Under the pieces are notes generated by a model that saw only the letters and a list, made by a program, of their open reading frames with translations, did no database searches and was not told the origin of the DNA. A DNA stretch of 64,000 nt from Gracilaria gracilis (Eukaryota; Rhodophyta; Florideophyceae; Gracilariales; Gracilariaceae): positions 1 to 64,000 of the forward strand of contig JARGSG010000264.1 of assembly GCA_030374805.1 (NCBI GenBank), given 5' to 3'. Of the stretch, positions 21,953 through 30,707 are shown in pieces. Made by a program: the position numbers and the translations under genes. The number at the start of each line of letters is the position of its first letter. Positions within the stretch are counted from its first letter, which is position 1.

Positions 21953-23772
21953 ACCTTAGAGGTAATGCAGTCCCCCAAGGAAGGGGGAAAAGCACATGGT
22001 AATGAGGAGTACCAAAGTCGGTTCGGACGCTCACCGAGAAGGCACAACCAGAAGGAAGCATTCCATGAGGGTACGTCTAAGGAGCGGTAGCGCTACAGAC
22101 GGACGCACCGTTGTACGCGCGCCGTTACACACGCGCCATGCACGTGCGCGGCACGCGCGCGAACCCGCACGGTGGAAACATTCAAAAAATTGTATCTTTT
22201 TATTTGACGAGGCATACGCGCGCTTCTCGTGGCGCGCCGTGCGGAGTAACCGATTCGGTTTACACTATTGTGTGTAGGGAGCGAGCAACGGCATGGTCAA
22301 AAAATCTAAGTATTTTGACCGTGCCGCGCTCCCGAATCGGCCATTCCCAGCCTCTGAAACCCCTTGGTTCTCGAGATACAGACCAAAAGGGTTTTCTGCG
22401 TTTTCACTACCATATGGAGGGGTAATTTTCCGGTCGAATTTTTTGATTCGCCTTGCAAGTAACCTCCGGGGTAAAGCACCGCACGTGCGCCCATGCATGG
22501 TGAGAGGCCATGCAGAACCATCTCGGTACATTGCTGGCCACTGCGCGCAAGCGCTTGGCACAAATAAGACCTCGTGGGAAGCGAAACCGCTCGCTGCGCC
22601 GCACGAAGGCGCATCGGCGTACCAACATGGTGAACCATACTACGAGCACCAGAATGGTTCAGGATGGAGCTAACTTAAGTACAAGGCATTAACCCTCACC
22701 CATCGTGGTACGCTGGTCTAAGGAAGGGGGAGAAGAGTTTCAAAACCGGATTCGAGATGCCCAGCTCTAAGGGAAAGGGGAGCTGTTTTGCGCTTCCTCT
22801 CTTGCTGCGCACCGCACCTATAGGGTAATTGGAACCTAACATGGAAACGCACAACATTTAACTTTTATTTCAAGACTAACACCAATACGGATGCGGGAGC
22901 AAAGTGGCTCAAGCACAGACCCAAGTGGAGACAATAATCAACCTGAGGGTGAACGCATGGCAAGCGCCTAGTGCCCAACAGGGACGGTGCGACGCTCGCT
23001 GCGCACGGTAGCGCACTCCAATGTTTACCAAAGTGGTTTGGAGGTCGTGCGATTGGAGATCAAACTGAAAGGAAATCATGACCCAAATGGTTATTGTGAG
23101 GAACCGAACCTTCGTGGTTGTGGACGACGATACCCGCAGGAACCGATACGGCCTGTCGCATGAACCTTGAAGGAAGAGCAAGTCTCTGCGGAAAAAGTAC
23201 GATGACGCTGTACAGTCGTGTACGGTAGGGTTAGAACCTTGAAGGTGCTACGATAATCGTGAAGCTACAAAGAAAGTGCAAGAACCAGACCTGTATGGTA
23301 TCACGAAGTCGACCAGTACGGTATCGGATAGGAAGGAGAGCAGACGAGCCGCGCATACGTGGACCAATGTGGTGATGTTGTAACCATTGCGGGAGCAAGA
23401 AGACCGCGAAGGGACAGCTAGACCGCAAAAGTATCGTGATGAAGGCGAGGACGAGAAGACAGTACCATAATGGTGTCGCCCCATAATGGGTATCCCGAAG
23501 CAGTGCAATAGGGAGCCTTGAAGGTACTGGAAGAAGACGCGCGTCGCGCCCAAACCACAAATGGGAATGAATAGGGCGCTGTCGGTGATAACCAAAAAGG
23601 CGGATAGAGCCGCAATCGGTGATGACCAAGGTGGTGAACAGAGTGCGTTCGGTGATGCCGAACCGACGCGACGCACGGCGTGAGATGGCACGAAGGCTGC
23701 GACAGGGACCAAATTGGTACGACGATGCAACCGACTTGGTGAAAGGATCTAGGAGCCACGAGGGCGTGGCTC
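21953..23772 (+). other. Non-coding 3' region of the Gypsy element, rich in ACC-N5-GGT
   Basis: No convincing gene lies on either strand. The longest minus frame, about 160 codons, has no recognisable domain. The striking feature is about 20 copies of ACC-N5-GGT (for example ACCAACATGGT, ACCAGAATGGT, ACCAAAGTGGT, ACCTGTATGGT, ACCATAATGGT, ACCAAATTGGT), roughly one per 90-110 bp. Confidence 0.75.
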
Positions 23773-23787
23773 AGGGTAGGAAGGGGG
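23773..23787 (+). other. Polypurine tract
   Basis: AGGGTAGGAAGGGGG ends two bases before the 3' LTR, where plus-strand priming is expected in LTR elements. Confidence 0.8.
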
Positions 23788-23789
23788 TC

Positions 23790-24297
23790 TGTAGTACAAT
23801 GAGACCTCAATGGGTTGGTGCCACGTGGGTCTACTGGTGCGCCTTGCTGGCTGCACTGTACCCAATTGGTATTCTGTATTTTATAATTTCTAATTTCTAA
23901 TTTATAGTCTAGGATAGTTTAGCATTGCTGGCCCATGACAGTAGGTCATGGGCACAGCCGATGACGTCATGCCCGCATGGGAGATCGGCGTCGGTGCACC
24001 TTGTATATATTGTGGTGCACCTCGCCTTCCCCCTCGGGTATTGTAAAGTCAGGCACCACTAGGGCAGTAACTATACCATCTTGGTCACTTGCTACTCTAT
24101 TACTATTCAGGTTTTACCGCGCGTCAACGTCTACTACCGTACACCTACACGGTCTAGACTAGTTGCCCCGCCGTTTGCCCCTGCGGGTTTCAGGTGCCCT
24201 ACTACCATATTGGTTGTGTGTTTTTCCCCTTCAGGTTGAGCCCTCGCGCGCTCCCTCTACCAGGCGGACCCCACACCTTATCGGTATTTGTACGACA
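23790..24297 (+). repeat. 3' LTR of the young Gypsy element
   Basis: It is 508 bp and appears identical to the 5' LTR by direct reading. It is followed by the GCCTC target duplication. Confidence 0.95.
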
Positions 24298-24302
24298 GCC
24301 TC

Positions 24303-25152
24303 ATTGCCTGCCTCGATGAAACTAAGCTTGCCGAACTTCGAGGACTTCACGGTGGTGTCACAGATACGCTTTTGTGTTAAGGCTCGTTTTTGGTTCAAGA
24401 GCAATTCAGTGCAAATATTAGCGATAGGGTTATTCCGCATTACAATATTTTTTTTTGCTGTCGAGAGCTCGATTCCCAAAAATGTCAAATTTAGGTAACA
24501 GGGAACAATAAAAATACATGATCACAAGGACGTCTCCCTAACTATATTTCGACAATCTTTAGTACCATAATTGCGTTAAACACAGAAAGGGATCTTCCAA
24601 AATTATTACTTGTTCTTCAAAATGTGTGACAGAGACTATCATCCTACAAAACAAATTTGACGCAAGGTGAACGAGAGGATCCACTTACCTGTTGAATCTG
24701 GAGTCAGTTCGTAGAAAACATGATGTTCAACGTTTTCTTGGGCTATTTTTCTAGATACTATGTTCTTTCTCATTTCGTTATTTTTCTATTTTTCGGTTTG
24801 CCTCAATTTAAATACTAAATACCGCGGTAATTGTGAATTATTTGCACAGAAGCGCTCCATTTAAGAACCACATCACGTTTTTAACGAAAACGCAGATAAC
24901 AATTATATTAACTCGTATTTGTTGGACATCAACAGAGTCGTGACCATGAAAGTAAGTATAAAGCTGAGAAGTTGATTTTGGATGTAAATAGAAGTGTCTA
25001 TACCATCGAACGAAAACTAAATCCCATCACTCGAAGACGTTGTGGAAACGGTGGACTGTCGGAGAGAGAAGAGTTTTGCTACTTTACAATGAACCTCTTT
25101 GAAGAGTGTTGAAGTAGATTATCTTGGTTGAGACCACCTTTTGGCTGCATTG
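24303..25152. other. A+T-rich intergenic stretch
   Basis: Apart from the short continuation of the interrupted ORF (to about 24,380), no coding frame or RNA gene is recognised. Confidence 0.4.
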
Positions 25153-25290
25153 ACGGTTTTCAAATCTGTCATTAAAGAGAAGGAGAACTATTTATGGATG
25201 TTTGTTGATGCCACTACCATAATTTGAACCTTAAATATATGATAGGTTCAAATTATGGGAGTTCTCTTTAATGACAGGTTGTAAAACCGT
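25153..25290. mobile_element. MITE with nested inverted repeats, 138 bp
   Basis: The ends form imperfect inverted repeats of about 29 bp, ACGGTTTTCAAATCTGTCAT paired with ATGACAGGTTGTAAAACCGT. Inside is a second inverted pair, CCATAATTTGAACCT with AGGTTCAAATTATGG. There is no coding capacity. A clear target duplication is not visible. Confidence 0.75.
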
Positions 25291-25585
25291 GTCTATCTTA
25301 GTTGCCATAACAAACAGAGCTTTATTGTTTTGGGCCAAGCACTGCTGGCGTAGGGTTCGTAGCTGAGCGAGCAAGCCACAGAAAATTTACTGCTCTAATC
25401 ACAAGGCGCCACACCACGCCCGAAAACCAACCCTCTCCATCCCACACATAACTTAAGTTTGATGCTGCGTGCCCCTGTTGAGTTCAGTATCAGAGGAGCC
25501 AGGCGATGCACAATACAAATAGTTTTAATAATATAAATGAAAATTACGGTTCCAAAATAGCAATTTCCACTTGTCAGAAAAAAAC

Positions 25586-25692
25586 TTAAATTTCTTGTGC
25601 AAACGTTGATTTAGGCGGTGCGCCACCAGGTATATCCACCATGCCTCTACAGTACATAAGCTGAAATTTCTTGTGCAAACGTTGATTTGGGC
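25586..25692 (+). repeat. Direct duplication flanking the hAT insertion
   Basis: AAATTTCTTGTGCAAACGTT followed by GATTT occurs twice, about 76 bp apart, just outside the left hAT end. Confidence 0.7.
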
Positions 25693-25710
25693 ACTATGCT
25701 TCAACAGCTA

Positions 25711-25727
25711 CTACGACAAAATGACTG
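25711..25727 (+). repeat. hAT left terminal inverted repeat
   Basis: CTACGACAAAATGACTG is preceded by the target duplication AACAGCTA at 25703-25710. Confidence 0.92.
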
Positions 25728-25739
25728 CTTCCAAGTTCG

Positions 25740-26105
25740 ACTCCCTTTGACTTACGGCGCAGTCAAAGTGTCCCTTACAGTACGTTTGACTGGCATTCAA
25801 ATGTTTGAGTGCTTACACCAGTCAAACATTTGAACGCATTCAAAAGCTTCCAAATCCATTCAAAATATAGAACGCCGTCAAAGGCTTCGGTTCGTTAGCC
25901 ACTCAAACTTTTGACTGCAGTCAAAAGCTTCGTTGATTAGGCATTCAAACTTTTGACTGCAGTGAAAAACTTTGCTGATTGTAAAAACACAAAAACCACT
26001 AGGTCACATGTTTGGTGTGAACTGCAGGCAGTCTGCAGCTGTGCCACGCATATGAACTTTCACACTGATTATACATTCAATCTTTTGACTGCTGCTAAAA
26101 CATAT
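25740..26105. repeat. hAT left subterminal repeats
   Basis: At least eight copies of TTTGACTG/CAGTCAAA or close variants occur, often as the palindrome CTTTTGACTGCAGTCAAAAG. They match the array at the right end and are the likely transposase-binding sites. Confidence 0.8.
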
Positions 26106-26497
26106 AGGCAAATCAAATAATCTATAATTCTAGCATTATATGGCCCAAAATGTTGCTCCACATTGACAAAAATCGTGCACACCGCGGTCGCGATGAATTT
26201 ATACAATACCACCCTCTCTACTGCAGAAAATTGCCATACATTCTTCGCCGTTCTATCTGTCACACGCACAGCAATTGCCCTGATTCTATCGTTACTTAAA
26301 ACTACTTAGAATCTACATCATGTCTTCATCACAATTGCAAAGTCCAAACGTATCAAACACACTGCAATCTACACAACCAAAAAAGTACACCAACACTATA
26401 TAGCAGCTATATAAGTAACGCCTTCAAAAGTCCACTCCTCCCCTACAGTTTTCTATGCTGCCGTTTCCTTCCGACAGATCTTGCAGATCTGTCATAT

Positions 26498-28105
26498 ATG
26501 ATTTCGGTTCTCGTGGTAGAACCTGAAATCACGAAGAATCGAAATTGGCAATGTTTGGCACACAGATGTCAAAGTGTTATTCAATCGAAGAAGAGTTACA
26601 CAAATATAACTGATCATCTTAAAGTGCAACACAATACCATTTCGAGACGTTCAAAAAAAATGAAGAAGACAAGAGAAGAGTTTGCGAGTAAGATAACCAA
26701 AGAACGTCAACTATTTATAAGAACAAATCCAACGCGGTTTCATTCTCTCAATTTGGTTCGATTAGTGATCAGGAAGTTCCTCCCTTTCTCTCTGGTAACT
26801 TGTCCGGAGTTTAGAACTTTTGTTGGGTTCCTTGATCAATGATCGAAGTTCAACAGTCGAAAGCACCCTGGTTCTATTCGAAACCTAATTGTTGAAATGT
26901 ACAGTGCAACATTTTGTTCATTTAAAGGGAAACTGAAACAGGAAATTTCTTTCACACCGTTACCTTTTTTACATATCAATATAGTCCTTTGGACATCAAA
27001 GCTTTCCAAGGACAAGTTTTTCCGGAAATTGTCTATTTTATGTAAGCCGGCAGTGGGAACCAAAGTCTGTTTTGCTGGCAGTGCGACATTTTTGTCCGTC
27101 TGGTGATCTCCGGACAAGTAATCGCTTGTCTGAGGTTCTACAGTTGTGGACGAACAAGATATTGTTGGAATATAATATGAGTTATTGTAACATAATGTCT
27201 ACAACGTCTGACAGTGGCTCGGATGTAAAGAGACTTTGTTCCGTTCTCCTGCCCGGTTCATGGGACTGGTTTTACCTCACATGCTCAACTGCGTACTTTT
27301 TGAGGCTTTTGGTACTGCTTTGAGTAGCGACAATATTCGGAACATGGGAGCACGAGGACTGTTGCAAGATGTGAAGAAAATTATAGAGCATGTGAACAAA
27401 AGCTCTGTCATGAAAGAAAAGTTTAAGGAGACACAGGAAAAGAATAACGGAAAAAGTTTGAAATTGCTGTCGGACGTTTCACACCGATGGCTGCCAACCG
27501 TTCGGTTGCTTGAACGGTTTCTGAGGCTGTGGGGGTCGTTTACTCTCCCCACCGCCAGATTTTGACCAGAAGTTCGTTGGCTCTTTGCAATTTAACGAGA
27601 CACACACGAAAACTTTTGTAAAACGCACTCAAGAAACGTTTTTACGAAGGTGATAATGGTACTTTGCGTTCTACTATGTTGGAGATGCAGGTCTTCATGC
27701 ATCCCGTTTATCGGAGACTGAACTGTTTAGATTATATTCTGGACTCTTTCGAAGCAGATCAGCATAGGAATCGAATCATGGACGAAATTGTTGATCTCTG
27801 CATCAAGTGTCGAAAGGCAAAAAATGGTGGCGAGAACGAAATTGAGGGACAGTTGAGTCATGCAGATAGCAATCACGGGCAAGAGATTCCGGTGGTCGAG
27901 AAAAGTAGAAAGGTCAACAACCTTTGGGATTTCGAAGAGTTTGCATGTGATGAAACACCTTTGGATGATTCTCCTACTACTACAGAAGACTTCATCCGGG
28001 CAGAAATTAATGCTTACTTAGAAAACGAACGGGCTCGTCCGGGAGATGTTACGTTACGAAATCTCTTGAACTGGTGGCGAGCAAAAGAATCGAAGTATCC
28101 CAATC
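26498..28105 (+). pseudogene. hAT transposase, N-terminal and catalytic part
   Basis: Successive plus-strand frames show a BED-type zinc finger (WQCLAHRCQ to HLKVQH), NLVRLVIRKFLPFSLVTCPEF with FRTFVGFLD (to 26,842), a TTSDSGSDVKRL segment (about 27,200), LPHMLNCVLFEAFG and SDVSHRWLPTVRLLERFLRL (27,236-27,565), and finally NLLNWWRAKESKYPNL up to the nested insert. These are standard hAT landmarks in the right order. Frame changes near 26,840, 27,250 and 27,570-27,660, plus internal stops, make the enzyme dead. The C-terminal dimerisation domain continues at 48,315. Confidence 0.85.
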
Positions 28106-28132
28106 TGAAGGACACGTCGGTGTTCTCGGAAT

Positions 28133-28292
28133 GCTAGTTTAGTATGCTAGATCGCTAGTTGTGAAAATAAAAGTCCGAAAAAACTAGCATTTTTGCAGTT
28201 TGCGCTAGTTGGCAAGGCAAAAAATTTTTTTTTTCCAAATTACGTTTCCGTTCAGTGCAGTTCAAACTTCACCTACTGGAGTTGAAGGCTAG
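28133..28292. repeat. GCTAG-type subterminal repeats
   Basis: GCTAG or CTAGC occurs at 28133, 28146, 28154, 28184, 28204 and 28288, mostly as GCTAGTT. Clustering of a short motif at the edge of a transposon block is typical of CACTA-type ends. Confidence 0.55.
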
Positions 28293-28384
28293 TTTGCAGT
28301 TCCCCTGACACCGCTCGTAACTTTACATTCACCACACTCGTCAAAAACACTCTAAAAAATTACGAACCCACCACTATCGCTCCC

Positions 28385-29602
28385 TCATTCCAACCCTGCA
28401 TTCGGATCCTGAGTCTCAGTTTCCCTAAATGTCAAGTTGAAGAACTCCAACGGAACACTCTCTCCATTCTCGTACACCCTCCTAGCCCCAAACCGGCTTC
28501 CAACCGCTCCCAGCCTCTTCTCCTCCTGCTCCTCCAGTATGCGCTCCGCCGTTCGAACAGCCGCCGCCGCACTACCAAACCCAACTAGTGGTGCTCCACC
28601 CGGCAGTTGCCACGGCACACACACCTCCCCATCCTCGTCCACCATCACCCCACCCTTTCGCCTCTTCCTCAGCCGACTTCCCCCAACTTCCCCTCCATCC
28701 CCTTCTCCGCCCCTCCCCCTCACACTCCCACGTCCACCACGAGAGCCAGGCGTCACTGGTGACCCTTTCTCTCTTCCCGCCTCCCTCCCAACGCCTCCTT
28801 CCCTCACCAGTTCCTTCACCTCCAACAACAATTTGCACGCCTTCTCCACCTGTCCCACTTGCGCCTCCAACACCTCCACACGTCCCCTCAGCCCCATATT
28901 CTCCCTTCTCAGCGTCACCAGCTCCCTCCCAACGCACTCTACCATGCCACTCACATGCCTTCCAGTCCCCATTCCAGCCAACTTCATCCTTTTCCGAATC
29001 GTCGAAATCAAATCCATTGGCACCCCAATCTTCGACACACTCAGCACCACCCCTCCCATCTCACCAACCATCTCAGAAAGCCAGTCGTCCAAATGCTCCT
29101 TCAGATCCCCTCCAAGCCTCCTCAACCGCTCCTCCATCTCCGCCGTAAACCTCCTCTCCGGTCCCCCATCCCCTCCACCCCCATGACCCCCACCTCCCTC
29201 TCCATCCCCACTTCCCTCCTTCTCCCCCATGCAAACCTTGTCTTCACCCTCCTCCTTCCTTCCCGGTAGCGTCTTTGGTACCTCCGTCCGGTGAGGCAGA
29301 GCCACTAGCTCCTCGTCCTCGACGTACCCATTTGACATTGCAGAAATAAACGGCGGTTCACGATAACGAAGATAGATAAGAACAAGCGAAATGAACCCAA
29401 CAGTTGCAGCACTCCCCCCCACTCCGCACACCCGTTGCACTGTCAGCCACACACCCACTTGCGCTGCACAACCTTTTGTACCCCATTCACATCCACTCCT
29501 ATTTCCCGCCATTCCACACAATTTCCATTTTTTCCCTAGAAATCTCCACATTTTCCCAACCTCGGTCCATACCATATCCCAATGAAACCCCTGATGCACC
29601 AC
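28385..29602 (-). CDS. Coiled-coil protein of the transposon block
   Basis: This is an uninterrupted frame of 405 codons. The likely start is an internal ATG at about 29,338 (MSNGYVEDEELVALP), because the upstream codons are Trp/Cys-rich and unlike the rest. The protein has a Gly/Glu-rich segment, a heptad-like helical region (ERLRRLGGDLKEHLDDWLSE and VTLRRENMGLRGRVEVLEAQ), a basic stretch RLRKRRKGG and a C-terminal segment with VPWQLPGGAPLVGF and VYENGESVPLEFFNL. It is probably a nuclear, oligomeric, DNA-binding accessory protein, by analogy with TNPA-type proteins of CACTA elements. Family not recognised. It lies on the same strand as the dioxygenase gene, about 0.9 kb downstream of it. Confidence 0.55.
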   Translation of the reverse strand: MVHQGFHWDMVWTEVGKMWRFLGKKWKLCGMAGNRSGCEWGTKGCAAQVGVWLTVQRVCGVGGSAATVGFISLVLIYLRYREPPFISAMSNGYVEDEELVALPHRTEVPKTLPGRKEEGEDKVCMGEKEGSGDGEGGGGHGGGGDGGPERRFTAEMEERLRRLGGDLKEHLDDWLSEMVGEMGGVVLSVSKIGVPMDLISTIRKRMKLAGMGTGRHVSGMVECVGRELVTLRRENMGLRGRVEVLEAQVGQVEKACKLLLEVKELVREGGVGREAGREKGSPVTPGSRGGRGSVRGRGGEGDGGEVGGSRLRKRRKGGVMVDEDGEVCVPWQLPGGAPLVGFGSAAAAVRTAERILEEQEEKRLGAVGSRFGARRVYENGESVPLEFFNLTFRETETQDPNAGLE

Positions 29603-29907
29603 CTCTCAAGTACCAACGGTACCATAAACTCTTACTTTATATGCTTTATTTCACTGCATACCTTCTCATAAACACACTCTTCGACCGTACCTCCTCAGCA
29701 CTCCTGCTGCCCATTTCTTTCCATAACCGAATCATACAAATCCCCTTATCCCCTGGAACACTTTTTTCCATGACCAAAACAACAGCCCAGTCGTGTACTT
29801 AAAGCTTTCCCCACTCCTTAGAATGTAGACCACTTTCCTTTCACAGCTACCAGCACCCGACACCTTCCAACAGCCCATACCTTCAATCAAACAAACTCAT
29901 CGCAATG

Positions 29908-30316
29908 AGCTCCCATTCATCTTCCCTGCAGTATCGTCGACGAAAACACCTTTTCCAAGTCTTACTACCAAAAGCTCGTTTGGATCTCTTCCTTCAATCT
30001 CTTCGGTTCTTCATTTGGATTCGTTACCATGTATGAAGTGGCTACCAAGTACAAAACCATTGTCTCAACTATAATGAAGGAGCTTCTAGGCATAGCCACC
30101 TTCAACACAGGTCTCTCCTTCAATATCCCTTTTACAGTGGAATCACTTCTGGAATACGGTAGCACCCTTACTTCCTTCCCAGCCTCTTTCTCGGAGTATG
30201 AATCTAGACATGCTTACTTCTATCTCACCTCCGCAGATGAAAAACTAGCCGGAAGGCAGGACCCTGCCCCTTTCCAAACCAACTATATCAATGTTCTTAG
30301 ACATCACATTCTCTAG
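29908..30316 (+). CDS. Small hypothetical protein, possible 3' exon
   Basis: The frame is open from 29,908; the first ATG is at 30,029 (95 codons). Upstream residues in the same frame read like protein (SKSYYQKLVWISSFNLFG), and a splice-acceptor-like TTCCCTGCAG ends just before 29,934, so this may be a last exon. It contains a moderately hydrophobic segment and ends FQTNYINVLRHHIL. Unrecognised. Confidence 0.3.
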
Positions 30317-30482
30317 TAATTAGAACAAATTGTAAACCTCGTACTCGTTGCAACTACACACACAACCCGTTTTTGTTCTCCAATCCTTTTTAAGTTGCCG
30401 CTTAAACAAATCACCTGTTCACTTTTTATGTCAAGTCTCTATCACAAACAAACACAACAGTATAAGTGCTACATTATACCTA

Positions 30483-30707
30483 CTCATCGTCGTCATCCAT
30501 TATCATCTGTCCTTCCTCGTAATCCCCATCTGTATTCTCAGCAAAGCCACCTGACATCTCTCCATCTTCCTCTTCGTACTCGTTCTCTCCATCTTCTATA
30601 TCTTCCATTTCACTCTCTTCCTCCAGACCTTCATCATCGTCCAGCTGGTCGTTTGGGTCTTCTCCTAGCCCAAAGTCTTCATCTACGAACTTTGGCCGAA
30701 ACGTTGG
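30483..30707 (-). other. Acidic reading-frame extension behind the dioxygenase stop
   Basis: After the TAG at 30,708-30,710 the same frame stays open for 75 codons to a TAG at 30,480-30,482. It is strikingly acidic (EEESEMEDIEDGENEYEEED and a final DDDDE). Random sequence would not give this, so it was probably the native C-terminal tail, cut off here by a point change or reached by readthrough. Confidence 0.55.

Larger units (their letters stand above)
14857..24297 (+). mobile_element. Ty3/Gypsy chromovirus, nearly whole, very young
   Basis: The element is 9,441 bp with two 508-bp LTRs that look identical, TG...CA ends and a 5-bp target duplication GCCTC (14852-14856 and 24298-24302). In order it has LTR, primer-binding site, gag, zinc-knuckle region, protease, reverse transcriptase, RNase H, integrase, chromodomain, a 1.8-kb non-coding region, polypurine tract and LTR. 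Protease-RT-RH-IN order and the chromodomain place it among chromoviruses. It looks close to whole, with perhaps one or two interruptions. LTR identity implies a very recent insertion. The whole element, LTRs included, is densely marked by the interrupted palindrome ACC-N5-GGT. Confidence 0.95.

Noticed and set aside
28437-29269. Pro/Ser/His-rich plus-strand ORFs
   Set aside because: They are shadows of the coiled-coil gene on the minus strand; their composition mirrors its Gly/Glu/Arg-rich codons.
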